From: Acanthamoeba lenticulata
Taxonomy: Eukaryota > Discosea > Longamoebia > Acanthamoebidae
Length of the DNA stretch: 55,974 bases
Direction: 5' to 3'
NCBI GenBank assembly: GCA_002179805.1
Contig: NAVB01001812.1
Location: forward strand, 1 to 55,974
Part shown: positions 42,569 to 54,500 of the stretch, piece after piece
How positions within the stretch are numbered: the stretch's first letter is position 1
Layout: every line of letters starts with the position of its first letter
Position numbers and translations under genes: made by a program
The notes under the pieces: generated by a model
What the model was told of the DNA's origin: nothing
What the model saw: only the letters and a program-made list of their open reading frames with translations
The model's database searches: none

Positions 42569-44134
42569 ATGCGGGGACAGTCATCCAGGGCCTTCGAACA
42601 GCAAGGCGCCTTTTTCAGGCCCATTATGGAAGACGATGACGACACCTGCTCTTCATCGTCGCCCTCTGCAGGGTCTTCGCCTGTCTCTTTTTGGCCCTCA
42701 TCGACCACTACTCGATGCATGCAGAGCGAAGAAGATAAGGTTTTGGCTCTCTATGACCAGGCCGCCAAGGATCGCGAGCGAATGAAGCTCATCAAAGAAC
42801 TAATCCTCTCGGAGCAAGACTATGTCAAAGATCTAGAGGCCATCAACTCCGTACGTCCCCTTACCTCACGCGCCCCCCTTCCCCTTCTCGCACGACTTCT
42901 CTTGGTGTTCTTTTCCGCCGCGGGCGTGAGCTCTAATTTATGTCGACTTGGTGTCGTGACTGCCCAACAACAGTTGTTCTTGCAGCCTTTGCGCAAGCGG
43001 CGCATCGTGCCCGAAGCCGATGTGGGTCTCCTCTTCTCGACTCTGCCAGCCATTAGCTCCCTCAACAAGGCCCTCCTGGGCGTGGTGGCCAAGCGCTTTG
43101 CCGACGCCGAGGAGCGAAACCGAAGTGTAGACGCCATGGTCTCCTCCTACGTGCAGAGCAAGAGCAGCAGCGCGGGCGCGGGGAACCCCTTCAGGACAGC
43201 CCGCGGCCTGGCCACGCTGGCCAACTGCAAGCGCGAAGAGTGCCTCATTGCCGACGCCTTCGAGCAGATGGCCAGCTACCTCAAGGTCTACACCATCTAC
43301 GCCACGCGCTACGTGGACGCGATGGCTGTCATTCGGCGGCACAAAGCAGCCAACCCGGCTTTCTACGAGTTCCTCGAGGAGGTGAAGGGCGCCCCGGAGT
43401 GCCGCGGGCGCGACATGAAGACCCTCATGCTTCGGCCCGTCGAGCGCCTATGCCAGTACATCACCATCCTCGACGATCTCGTCCGGGTCACCCCGCACAC
43501 GCACGGCGATTACGCGCTGCTCGCACAGACCGCCGCCAAGGTCAAGGAGTCAGCCAGCGCCGCCGAGGAGTCACTGATGAGCAACCAGCTCGCCGCCCGC
43601 GAGGACGACACCATTGCGCCCGCAGCTGCGGCGGAGGAGACGCGCAACGGAAGCGGCGTTCGACGGCGGAAGGTGAGCGTGGTGGAGGACGCCCGCCTCG
43701 AGCGAAGGCGCGACAGTCTGGCCCACCTGCCTGGCCTGGTTGAGACGTCGGTGACGGCGACGGCGGTGGCCGAGTCCTCCAACAAGGACGTCGGCGCCAG
43801 CCGACAACTCAAGAGCTGGCGACGCAGCTTGGCTCGCTTTACGACCCTCTCCAGCAGCCATACCTCCCAGCAGCGGTCCTTCTCCGTCGGCGATGGCAGC
43901 GCGATGGCTGGCGGCGAGTCGCTGCTGGCCCTCCTCGAGCGCGAGAAGCAAGCCGGAGGAAGCAGCGCGGCCGGAGCGCCTCGCAGCCTCAAGCGTGGCG
44001 GCTCGCTCACCAACACCACGTCGGCCGACGGCGCCCCTAAGCGAGTGCAGCCTCGACGGACTAACTCTGCAGCTGCCCTCTGCCGGTACGAGAGCGCCAC
44101 CGGGGCGACCTTCAAGGGCAACCTCGTCTGTTGA
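42569..44134 (+). CDS. Rho guanine nucleotide exchange factor (DH domain, no visible PH)
   Basis: Dbl-homology exchange factor that loads Rho/Rac GTPases with GTP. After a Ser-rich N terminus the DH domain begins KLIKELILSEQDYVKDLEAI. An intron (42852-42974) separates this from LFLQPLRKRRIVPEADVGLL. The DH core goes on with FSTLPAISSLNKALLGVVAK, ADAFEQMASYLKVYTIYATR and the conserved last helices (KTLMLRPVERLCQYITILDD). The remaining 170 residues or so are Ser/Arg-rich, low-complexity, with many possible phosphorylation sites (RRRKVSVVED, LKRGGSLTNT, QPRRTNSAAA). No PH domain follows, unlike most Dbl proteins, although some amoebal RhoGEFs lack one. Only one intron is visible, few for this region. 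The start may instead be the ATG at 42626. Stop at 44132-44134. Confidence 0.88.
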   Translation: MRGQSSRAFEQQGAFFRPIMEDDDDTCSSSSPSAGSSPVSFWPSSTTTRCMQSEEDKVLALYDQAAKDRERMKLIKELILSEQDYVKDLEAINSVRPLTSRAPLPLLARLLLVFFSAAGVSSNLCRLGVVTAQQQLFLQPLRKRRIVPEADVGLLFSTLPAISSLNKALLGVVAKRFADAEERNRSVDAMVSSYVQSKSSSAGAGNPFRTARGLATLANCKREECLIADAFEQMASYLKVYTIYATRYVDAMAVIRRHKAANPAFYEFLEEVKGAPECRGRDMKTLMLRPVERLCQYITILDDLVRVTPHTHGDYALLAQTAAKVKESASAAEESLMSNQLAAREDDTIAPAAAAEETRNGSGVRRRKVSVVEDARLERRRDSLAHLPGLVETSVTATAVAESSNKDVGASRQLKSWRRSLARFTTLSSSHTSQQRSFSVGDGSAMAGGESLLALLEREKQAGGSSAAGAPRSLKRGGSLTNTTSADGAPKRVQPRRTNSAAALCRYESATGATFKGNLVC

Positions 44135-44369
44135 ACGAAAGCCCCCCCCCAAGCTTTCTGCGGTTGCACGGCCGGCCCTGGGAACCTTGCGCCTCCTCGC
44201 GAGCGCCTTCTTCTGCACAGGGCCTCTGTTTTTGGGCTGTGGTCCTCGAGGAGTTGGTTGTACAAAACGAATTCACCCGAAAAAAAACAATATTAACGAT
44301 CATAATAAAAATATAATGAATTCTATTTGGTTGTAAGGCAGGATCTCGCTGAAGAGAACACGTGATTGT
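44135..44369. other. Convergent spacer between RhoGEF and Rad5 genes
   Basis: About 235 bases between two converging stop codons. The AT-rich block at 44270-44340 contains AATAAAAATATAATG and should carry polyadenylation signals. No gene is seen. Confidence 0.5.
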
Positions 44370-47300
44370 CTAGTCAGCGAAGAGTGAGACAATCGTATCT
44401 AATCGCTCCCGCTTTTTGTCATCCGCCGAGGCGAGCGCGCCAGCAACCAAGGATGCCTTCTTTTCCTGCAGTTGAAGGATCTTCTCCTCCACCGTCCCCT
44501 GTTCCACCACCCGTTGAGCAGGTTCCCAACAAACAAAAACCAACATCTCATTCTCGTATGCTCCTCAGCTCCCGCAAAAACGCAAAGAGGAAGAAAAGGC
44601 GTACCTGGACGACAAACTTCTTGACGCACACGCGCCGCTTCTGGCCGATGCGGTGTACCCTGTCAATGGCCTGTTCCTCTGCGCTGGGGTTCCACCACGG
44701 ATCGAGCAGGTAGACGTGTGACGCGCACGTCAGGTTCAGGCCCAGCCCTATTCGGCCTCGCACGCAAGTCAACACACATTAGTTGTCCTCCACGGCGCGT
44801 AGCCACGATCACGCACACAACGACGATTTCGAGAGGGGGGGAGTGGTCTCTTCGCACCGCCGGCCTTGAGCGAGATGAGCATCACCTTGGCGCTGGGGTC
44901 CTCGTAGAAGCTGGCGACCACCCGCTCGCGCTCTACGGCCGACATGGAGCCGTCCAGCCGCAGGAACCTGTTTCGCGGCCTCGCGGTCGATTTGAGGCCT
45001 CGTCGCCTGGCGGCTGGTCCCGCAGAGGCGCCGTATCCGGCCTTCTTGAGGGCGATCTCGACGAGGTCCAGCGTGGAAGTCCACTGCGAAAAGATCACGC
45101 TCTTGATCAACGGGTCCTGTGGTGCATAGGCCACCGCCGTCAACACAAACGATGAGGGCCAGTGAGACAGCACTCGACATGGGCGAGACGAGGCGTACCT
45201 CGCCCTCGACGCGCTCGAGATCCTCAACGAGGGCGCGGAACTTGGTGGAGGGCCGCCACTGCTCCTCGGGCTGGAGGTTGATGATCTGCTGCGGGACGGG
45301 CACGTGTCGGACGTCCCCGTAGCTCATCTCCTTCCGGCACGTCGGGCACGGCGCTAGTTCGCCGCCCAAACCACAACAACGTGTGTCAACAACAGCGAAC
45401 GGGGACTCGTCCGGATGAGGAAGCTGTGTGAGGGGAAGGTCAATACCGGTTCGTGAGTTCTTAGGCCGGGCGTCGCCAGGCTGCGGCCGGCCCAGGAAGA
45501 CGCCCTCGATGCACTCGCGGCAGAAGAGGTGCCCGCACGGCGTGACGGACGGCTGCGCGATGGTGTCGGCCAGACAGATCGCACACCCGAGCTCTGCACG
45601 CATGACACCGCCACGGGCACCATTCTTAAGCAGCAGTCCTGCACCGTCTGATCGTGCGCCATGGCCTAGCCCAGGACGTACCGTCGTCGGCATCGGGCAA
45701 GGGCGGGTCGTCTGCGTCAGCCGCCTCCTCCTTCTTGTCGGCAGGCTTGTTGACGGTGGCCAGCAGCTTGGAGCGGAGACTCTGGAAGTAGGACGAGCTC
45801 CCGGCGTTCTCAAAGAACTTGGACTCGAGGAAGGACTCAAAGTCTTGCGCCGTCTGCGGTGGTGCTCGTCAGCCCTAGACAAGGCAGGGCGAGACGAGGG
45901 AAGGGGGGGGGAGGAAGGACCTTCTGGCGGCTCTTGTTGAGAGACTCGAGGACGAGGAACGGGTGGTTGCAGGCCTGCCGCAGCCGGAGCAGCAGCTCTA
46001 GCACCGTGGCGTAGTTCTGCAACACCGTGCCCGACTTGACAAAGCTGTCGAACTGTTCCAGAGACGCGCACAGAAGCGTGAGTGAGTAGGCGCCCGCACG
46101 CAAGCTGCCCGGGCGCGGTGTGTCGGCGTGCCTTGATCTTGCTCTGCTGGTAGAGGCCGTTGTAAAAGTCAGCCTCGTCCTCGCTGAACTGGAGGGCGAC
46201 CGTCTCCACGACTCGAGGCGGAAGCGTGAACTCGTCCTCTTGCTTGTTGGGCTTCTCGGTCAGCCGGGGGCGCTTGCCTCGCGCGTTCCTTCGCCGCCTC
46301 GCTCCTTCGCCCTCATCTTCTTCGTATTCGCTGTCGTCATCTTCATCCTCCTCGTGCTCTTCGTTCTCCTCACCTTGCCCGTCGTCGATTTCCGTGAGAT
46401 CGTCTTCATCGTCTTGCTCTTCGTCGGCCCCTCTTCTTCGCTTTCGTGAGGACTCGACAACCATTTGCCGTGTGTTGTTCTCCTTTTCCTCCAGTTCCAT
46501 CGACGTCGAAGACGATGATGAAGAAGACGACGACGACGATGAAGAAGAAGCCGCAGAAAGAACAGCCTTTGTTCGGCGAAGGAGAATGTGGCTTAACAGA
46601 TTCTGAAAGGAGCCCAGGTGGGGCAGAGAAGGGGTCAGCCGACCCTGAGGTACGTGTGCCACACACCACCTAGGGGCGAAAGGAGGGAAGAGGACGAACC
46701 CGGAGCTGCTCAGCAGCACGCGCGTCGTTGCGCTCGTAGGGCTTGGCGATGACGTTCTTCCACACGCGGTACTCGGAGAAGGGCTCCGCCCGGAGGAAGT
46801 GGATCAGCGAGAACAGGTCGTCCAGCTGGTTCTGAATCGGCGTGCCTGCACATTACACGCGGGAGCGCCCCCGGATGAACATGTGCTGCAAGGGTCATGC
46901 GCGGTAGGGACGCCTTACCGGTCAGGCACCAACGCCGTTCGGACGTAAGCGCAAAGGTGCCCTTGGCCATCAGCGTGTTGCGCGTGCGGATCAAGTGTGC
47001 TGCATTCAAGGCGCACGCACATGGCCGCGTGGTCTGGTGAGCCCTTTCCCGCCCCCTCTCTCTCTCTCTCTCTTCGTGGAGGGAAAGTGGAGCCGAACCC
47101 TCATCGAGGATGACCCGATGCCAGCGCACGGAAAGCAGCTGCAGCGGGCGCTTCTTCAGCGGAGCCTTGGGCTTCTTCGTGCGCTTGGTCGTGGCCTTGT
47201 CCTTCTTGTTCTTGTCCCCGTCGGGCGAGGCCGCGTCCATCTGTTCGTACTCCTTGGACAGGGTCTGGTGCGAGAAAAGTGGGCGCAGCGGTGAGCGGCA

Positions 47301-50193
47301 AAACGAAACGAGGCTGGCGGAGGAAAGGTGATGACATACGGCGTAGCTGGTGATCACGATGTCGGCCTCGGCCAGGCGGGCGACGGGGACGTTCCAGCGC
47401 TGAGGCCCGTGGTGGAGCACCACATCCAGCGTCCGCGGCTTGGTGTGCTTCTTCACCTCCCCAGCCCACTGGCCGCCCCACAAAAATGCCACGTCAGCAC
47501 AGCGCCTCCTTAAGGGCGCAAGCGGGAGGAAACGCACCTGATTGAGCACGCTCACGGGCACCACGATCAATGTGGCGTTGGAGTTGTAGAGACCTGACGC
47601 GGCATCCTTCTTCCCTGCCGAGGCATTGGTGCCCTTGTTGGTCAGAATCAGAGACAAGCTCTGTGGGTGCAATCATTCATGCGCAAAAGTTAGTCAACGC
47701 CAACGACTACGAGGCCCACACAACGGCGGTGACGCGTCACCTGGATGGTTTTGCCCAGGCCCTGGTCGTCGGCCAGAATGCCGCCTCGTGGAGGCGAGGG
47801 GCGCGTCGGAAATTCGAGGCTTCAGCGTTGTGAGTTGAGTGCCAGACGGGAATGGGGAAGGCGGTGGCGGGTTGCAGCAGTTACCTGATGGCCTCGTTAT
47901 AGTCGCTGTAGAAGAAAGCCGTGCCGTCAGGGAAGGTGGCCGGCCGCCACATGGGATGCAGCTCGTCGGGATCGCGCTTCTTCGTGTCCTCGGCTGGTTG
48001 GGCCTCGTCCTTCTTCCCATCGTTCTCATCGTCGTCCACCACAATCGGGATGGAGCCAGAGAGAGACGACGTCTCGCCCTCCCGTCCGCCATCACCGTCG
48101 TCATCGCAGAGGTCGACGACCTCATGACTCGCGTCCAAGTCGACGACCACCACACTCGACGCCTTCTTGGGCGTTTCGATGTCCGCCACCTCCTTCTCCC
48201 GATTCACGAGCCACCACAGGCCCTGCGTCACGCGGGTCAGCAGGGCGATAAAACTCTGATGGCGGCTGGCCAACATACCCGGCGCTGGTGCGGCAGCAGG
48301 GAGGACATCAGCTCGGGCGGTGTGGGCAACTCCTGCAGTTGGCCGTCGGCGGCAGCAGAATAGATCGAAGGCAGGCCTCTTCAGCCTTGGCAGGACCGCG
48401 CTCGAGGTCACCGCCGGCGCTCTCGTGCGGGGTGTCCTTCATCCGCATCGAGGCCAAACCGTCCTTTTGGCTGCCCACAAAGGACATCAGGCGGCTCGAG
48501 TTGCTGAAGCGGTCGGCCTGTGATTCGAGGGCCTCAAAGAGCTGTGTGAGCGGCTTCTTCTTCAAGAACAGCGTGTCCCTTTTTCGCAAGCGCCCTACAT
48601 GCACCCACAGCAGCTCGCAGTCAATACGAGACGTCGCCCAGGCTGCATCTGAGCGGGCGAGCTTACCCTTGTTAGGCAAAGTGTCCAACGCAAAGGACTG
48701 CGACGGATGCCGCAACGCCTCGCGGCGAACATAAATCTGCAAACTCGATCAGACCGCTTCATCTTATCATCTCCATCCCCAAGAAGAAAAAGTGGTATGG
48801 GGGCACCTTAAAGAGGACGTTCATGGCGAGGTGCTGACGCTTGGACACGATTCCCATCAGTGCGATGATGTCGCGCTGCAGCAAAGCAGCGAGAAACTGC
48901 GCCCGGTTCCCCATGTGGCCCAACACCTGTATATACATACTGGGTCAGGAGGACCAGCAGTGGACGCTGCACCAAAGAAGGAACAGGCGCGTACGAGGCC
49001 GGTGTCGGGGTGGCAGGCGACGAGGTGGGCCCCAGACGAGTAGTCCTCTTGCACCTGAAACCGTACGTTGGAACCGAGGGGCAACGGGCGATTGCCGATC
49101 AGGGCCACCTCGTACTCGAGGGTGCCCAAATACTTAGGCCAGCCGTCTTTGTCCTGCCTCTGCGCGAGCACCCCACGCGCGAGCGCGGCGTTGAGGCTCC
49201 TGTTCCCAACTTCACTCTGCTTCGAAGCACATGACACGTACTACGCTGTTGGCTGTCCAGCTGTCGAGGATCACGACCTCGTTTGCCTCGTCGTCGCCGT
49301 CATCGTCTATGACCTGAATCCCTCGTGACGGCGCCACCTGGTAGCCCTCGGCAAAGCCAGTCATGGCGCCTCGAGGCTCGATTTCGAAATGTGGGCGCGC
49401 TGATGTCGACAAGTGACATCAGGTGAGGTTCCACACGAGGAAAAGGGAGATGGAGACTACTTACGGGCATGGTGCGTGTTGTCCAGTTTAAGTGGCTCGG
49501 CCCGCCGCACCATCCACTCGAGACACACGCTGACCGCCTGCGGATAGAGTAGCAGCTACGAGGTGAGAATCATCGCACTATGCCTGGAACGAGATCATGT
49601 CTCGAGAAGAGCGTAACTCTACCTCTTCCACATTGCCGCCACGCATCTCCAAGAATTCTGCAATCTGCCAGTCAGGGAGTTGAGTGCCGATGACCTCCTT
49701 CACCAACGCCACCTTCGCTTGCATCTCTGTTATATCAGCGACGGCGGCCGAACTCGTGAGTTCGCCAGCTGGTCATCAAGCCTAGTCTAGAAGGCATACC
49801 TTGCGAAATGGCTTGTTCATCAGCAGCTTCATGTCGTCCGTTGTGACTGCCTTGCGCTGGCGTTTGGTGGCCTTGGATGTACATTTTAAATAATATTGTT
49901 TGCAAAATAATTCGAGGAACGCAGAAACGAAAAAAAGGCACGGTACCTGCAGTTGGATGGATGGGCGGAAGTGGCTTGGGCGAAGGAGCATGGCCATTAG
50001 CTTCGGCGTTGAAATAATGGTTGATCGCCAAGTTCAAATCACCGTCCGCTGCATCTAAAAAATGGCGCAGCTGCACATCGCTCACTGCAGAAGGAGCCAG
50101 CCCCAGAATCTCCCTCATCTCCTGGATCTGTCCAGAAAAAGGGGAGGTCGCATCAAGAGCAGGGGAGCTCTTGGCAGCGTGGAAACCCTCCAT
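44370..50193 (-). CDS. RAD5: Rad5/HLTF-family SNF2 helicase and RING ubiquitin ligase
   Basis: DNA translocase and E3 ligase for error-free bypass of replication damage, expected to polyubiquitinate PCNA and reverse stalled forks. The N terminus [14 protein letters not shown] leads into a UBA-like helical segment ([20 protein letters not shown], then INHYF). A HIRAN-like region follows ([20 protein letters not shown]). SNF2 lobe 1 has [34 protein letters not shown] and a DEAH box split by an intron (RVILDE / AHLIRTRNT), then [19 protein letters not shown]. The C3HC4 RING ([20 protein letters not shown] to CPTCRKE, about 45330-45590) sits between the lobes, the hallmark of this family. Lobe 2 has [25 protein letters not shown] and [17 protein letters not shown]. 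It ends IVSLFAD (stop 44370-44372). An acidic insert of about 100 residues lies before the [14 protein letters not shown] motif. Around 18 introns. All key motifs are intact. Confidence 0.93.
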
Positions 50194-50481
50194 GTCCTTC
50201 TTTTCACTCCACGGACTGTTGCGTTTTTGCGAGCCGCAACGTTTTTTTGCGTGTGTTCAGTTTTCCTTGTCCATTTCACCGTTTGCTCCGTTGGCGCCAG
50301 AAGTGGCCGCCTCGGCTCGGGTGTCGCACCCTCGTTGGCCCGCAGTTGGAGAGAAGCTGAGAACAACGAAGAAGACGCCTCTTTGTGCGAGGGTCGAGCC
50401 AGGACCTTACGGAGCAAAGGCCCCTATGCCACACGAGCGAAGAGAGGCTAGGGTGACGTGACACACACACAACACGCGAAG
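50194..50481. promoter_or_regulatory. Divergent spacer between RAD5-like and SNARE genes
   Basis: 288 bases between opposed start codons. It carries T runs (50222-50275) and an ACACAC run just before the SNARE start. It probably holds both promoters. No gene is seen. Confidence 0.45.
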
Positions 50482-50981
50482 ATGGGAAATGCGATGGACA
50501 TCGAACAGGGTGGAGAGCGACCAGTGAAGCGGGGCCGCGACACCGATGAGACGCGAGATTTGGACAACAAGGGCATCTATGAGATGAACACCACAAAATT
50601 GAAAAAGCAGGATGAACTCCTTGAGATGATTGGGCAAACAGCAGATCGATTGAACGACATTGGAAAAGACTTAGGACGAGAAATCTCAGAGCAGACACCA
50701 CTCATCGGAAAATTGAAAGGGGGCGTGGAAACGGGTGCTGAGCGGATCACCAAGGCCACGCGACAAGTCAAGGCCCAGGCCGACGCTGGCGCAACTCCTT
50801 GGTGCCTGTGGTATTTACCTTCCCCTCCCGCTGCCTCGGTTCAACCAAACAAACGCCAGCTGTTTGGTGTGAATGGCCCACTGCTTACACTCGCCTCCAC
50901 CATAAACACGTGCTCAGGTACACCATCATGGTCCTCTTTTTGGCCCTACTGGTGGTCATCTTTTTAGCCATGCTGTTCTAG
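50482..50981 (+). CDS. Short tail-anchored Qc-type SNARE
   Basis: Small membrane-fusion SNARE of 127 residues. It starts MGNAMDIEQGGERPVKRGRD with no room for an Habc domain. The SNARE motif runs from about residue 38 to 95 (QDELLEMIGQTADRLNDIGK, then DLGREISEQTPLIGKLKGGV), with the ionic-layer Gln in EISEQ; the pattern fits syntaxin 6/8 or BET1-type Qc SNAREs. One intron (50802-50917) separates this from the anchor YTIMVLFLALLVVIFLAMLF, which ends the protein (stop 50979-50981). The junction TG/G TAC restores a Trp-Tyr just before the anchor. The second residue is Gly, but residue 6 is Asp, so myristoylation is unlikely. The exact compartment cannot be told from sequence. Confidence 0.82.
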
Positions 50982-51591
50982 AGAGCAGACGCATGGGAGA
51001 GCGGAGCTAAGGGGCGGGCGCGCAGCACCACGACTCGTGTGCGGCGTGCCCAATGTAAAGCGGGACACACTATGAAAGAGATAAAGAGCGCGTGTACAAG
51101 TACAGTGCATTTAAATTGCGTGATGGTGAGGTTCAAAAACGCCTTTCAATACACCCACCCGCAAGTGCAGCCTCTGATGGAAGAGTGCACATTCACACTT
51201 GCAACCAAGAGAGTCTTAGGACTGCTCTAAGAGCAAGATGACGCCAGGCGTTGGTCAATGCGACGGCCCTGACAACGAGGTGTCAGACCCAACAGCCAGG
51301 CTAGTTCACCTTGAGGAACTGCAGGCGCCGAGTTCAACCATCGCTCCTTGGATTCGTAGACCCGCTGATTGAATGGGCAGTGCATCACTCAGTCGAACAT
51401 GACCCAGTAGTTCATCAGCTTGACCAGGTACGCGCTGGATATTTTTAAAGGAAATACTATAGACCAGATAGAAATGCAAGGAAAAAAGCAGTTAACGTCG
51501 GCACCAATCGCGGGATTTGGGATAGTATTGCTCTGCTTCGTTCTTTTGGCGGCTGCCCTTGCGCCCTGTGTTTCACCATCCAACACACAAC
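50982..51591. other. Spacer upstream of the cycloartenol synthase gene
   Basis: About 610 bases between two plus-strand genes. It probably holds the SNARE 3' end and the cyclase promoter and 5' UTR. CTTGACCAG/GTACGC at 51420-51430 looks like a donor and may end a 5' UTR exon. On the minus strand a short stretch after a good acceptor reads YLVKLMNYWVMFD and stop, but no matching upstream exon is evident. No tRNA fold was found. Confidence 0.4.
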
Positions 51592-54500
51592 ATGGAGGGC
51601 TTTGCTAGCGGCAAGGAAGCGACCGATCTGCGCCGGTGGCAATTAAAGGTCGACGAAGGCCGCCAGGTGTGGCACTACGTCGACGGGGACGAACCCGTAC
51701 AGCAGTCTTTGACCGACAAGTATGCTCTGGGATTACTCACGGTACGTATCGTCAGTTAGATTCCCAACCTAAAACAAGCAAAACATCAAAATCACATTTT
51801 CATTCACCTTTCATTTTTCTTGTGATTTGGCCGGGCTGACGGTTGTGGCACACACAAAGGATGAAGATATTCCCCCGTCCGCACCGGCGACGACGCCTCT
51901 CGGCGCAGCCGAAAAGGCCGTCGCGTTCTATCAGCAAATCCAAAGCGAAGACGGTCACTGGGCCATGGACTATGGCGGCCCCATGTTCCTCATGCCCGGT
52001 ACTCACCACACGCGCGCAATTTCACTTCCTTGACCTTCCTTCTCCTTCTCATTTATTACTTCCGGTCCTTCTCGTGACAATCCATCAGGCCTGGTTATCA
52101 CGTGCCACGTAACGGGCGTGGAGCTGCCTCGGCCGGTGCGGATCGAGATGGTGCGCTACCTGACCAACCTTCAAAACTCTGACGGCGGATGGGGCCTGTA
52201 CGTTTGCAGCGCTTTTTTCGTGTGCCTGCGCCTTCTTTCTCTCTCGTCTTCTCGGGCTCATCCACATATGTGTGGTATGTCATCACACACAGTCACATCG
52301 AGAGTACGTCGACGATCTTTGGCACAGGCATGAACTACACGGCCATGCGCCTGCTGGGCGTGCCCATGGAGGACGACCGCATGAAGCGCGCCCGTGAGTT
52401 CCTCGCCGCCAACGACGGCTGCAAGGGCATCCCCTCGTGGGTGCGCCACCCATGCTACCGCCTGATCGCGTCAGTCTCGTGGCTGATCCTCTCCCTCTTC
52501 CCATTGTCCTCTGGGCCAAATAGGGCAAGTTCTGGCTGGCCGTGATGGGCGTCTACGACTGGGAAGGCCTGCACCCGATCCCGCCCGAGCTTTGGCTGCT
52601 GCCCTACGCGCTGCCCTTCCACCCTGGTATGCAGCCCATTCCCCCGGGAGGAGTTGCCCGTGCAGGCGGGCGGGCCACTCGTCTCATCCATCACCTTTGG
52701 GGGGTTTGGTCTCCGCCAGGTCGCTGGTGGTGCCACTGCCGCATGGTGTACCTGCCCATGGGCTACGTCTACGGCCGCCGCATCACGGCGCCCGAGAGCC
52801 CCCTTGTGCTCTCCCTCCGCAAGGTGCCGGCTCGCCTCCAACTCTCATGGTTATGCGGCCAAGAGGGCGCACGAACGCTCACGAAGTCTTTTGTCATGCG
52901 GAGCAGGAGCTGTACCCCAACGACGACTACGCCACGATCAAGTGGTCGTCGCTTCGCTCGTATGTGTCGCCGCTGGATCTCTACTACCCGCACTCCACCC
53001 TCCTCGAGTGCCTCTACTGTACATTGTTCCCCCGCCCACTCGTGTCTGTCGTGCCCACTTAATTCCCGGAATTGGTATGGCGGGCCACGCAGTGATTGTG
53101 GACAACTACGAGAAGGTGCACAGCTCGTGGCTGCGCGAAAAGTCGGTCCTGCTCACCGCGGAGCATGTCGCCGCAGAGGACAAGTTCACCGACTGGGTGT
53201 GCATCGGGCCCGTACGTTGTCGCTTTCGCTCTTTGGCACCGCTCGGAGTCAAATATTCGTTTTCGCGCTTGATGTTCATTCTTTGTTTGGGGGGGGGGAC
53301 GTCGGATGGTCGATTGCAGGTGAACAAGACCATCAACATGCTGTGCTCGTGGCACTCGCAGGGCCGTGACTCGAAGGAGTTCCAGCGGCACATCGACCGC
53401 ATGGCCGACTACCTGTGGCTCGCCGAGGACGGCATGAAGATGCAGGGCTACAACGGCAGCCAGCTCTGGGACACGGCCTTCTCGGTGCAGGCCATCATCG
53501 AGACCGGCCTGGGCGAGCAGTTCAAGGACTGCCTCCTCAAGGCCTACTCCTACATCGACATCACCCAGGTTCTCCCCTCCCCTCTTCTCCTCTCTCTCAG
53601 TGCTTTCGAGAGCTTTTCACCACGAACGGCGGTCTGACGAGAGGCTGCATGGACGGGAGCAGGTGAGGGAGGACGTGGAGCAGATGGAGTACTTCTACCG
53701 CCACATCAGCAAGGGCGCCTGGCCCTTCTCCACGCGCCACCACGGCTGGCCCATCTCTGGTGCGGCTTAGCTCCTCCCCCTTCCCCTTCCCTTTGCTCCT
53801 TCCTCGGCTAAGATGGGCGCCGATGACCTCCAGACTGTACGGCTGAGGGCCTCAAGGCGTCGCTCCTCCTCCGCCAGTTCAGGTTCGTCGCACAATACAT
53901 GGCGAGTGGCTCTCGTCGCTCATCATGATGATGCTCACGCGTGTGGGCTCATGCTGTTGTGCAGCTGGGTGACCCCGTTCGAGGACCAGCGCTACTTTGA
54001 TGCCGTGAACGTGATCCTGTCGCTGCAGAACACCGACGGCGGTTGGGCCACCTACGAGCTGCAGCGCGGCCCGGCCTTCCTCGAGTACATCAACCCGGCC
54101 GAGGTGTTTGGTACGTCGACGTGTCTCGTGTCTGTTTGGTTCCCCTCTCGAGTCGACATGAAGCTCGTGGACTCACCAATCGCGCACCAGACGCGATCAT
54201 GGTGGACTACCCGTACGTGGAATGCACGTCCGCCTGCGTGCAGGCCCTGACCATGTTTGCCCAGCACTTCCCGCGCCACCGCGCAAGCGAGATCTCGTGC
54301 GCCCTTTGCCTCTCCCGCGTTTGCGCGGGTCTATACTGTGCCTGTCGTGCTTACCCGTCTTCATGCGTCAACAGAACGGCGGTGCAGAAGGCCGTGGAGT
54401 TGATCAAGAGCAAGCAGCGCCCCGACGGCAGCTGGTACGGAAGCTGGGGCGTGTGCTTCACCTACGGCACCTGGTTCGGCGTGGAGGGCCTCATGGCCGC

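Noticed and set aside
51238..51380. Possible tRNA-like segment (GAGTTCAACC)
   Set aside because: A T-loop-like word is present, but I could not find matching acceptor and anticodon stems or a box A at the right distance.
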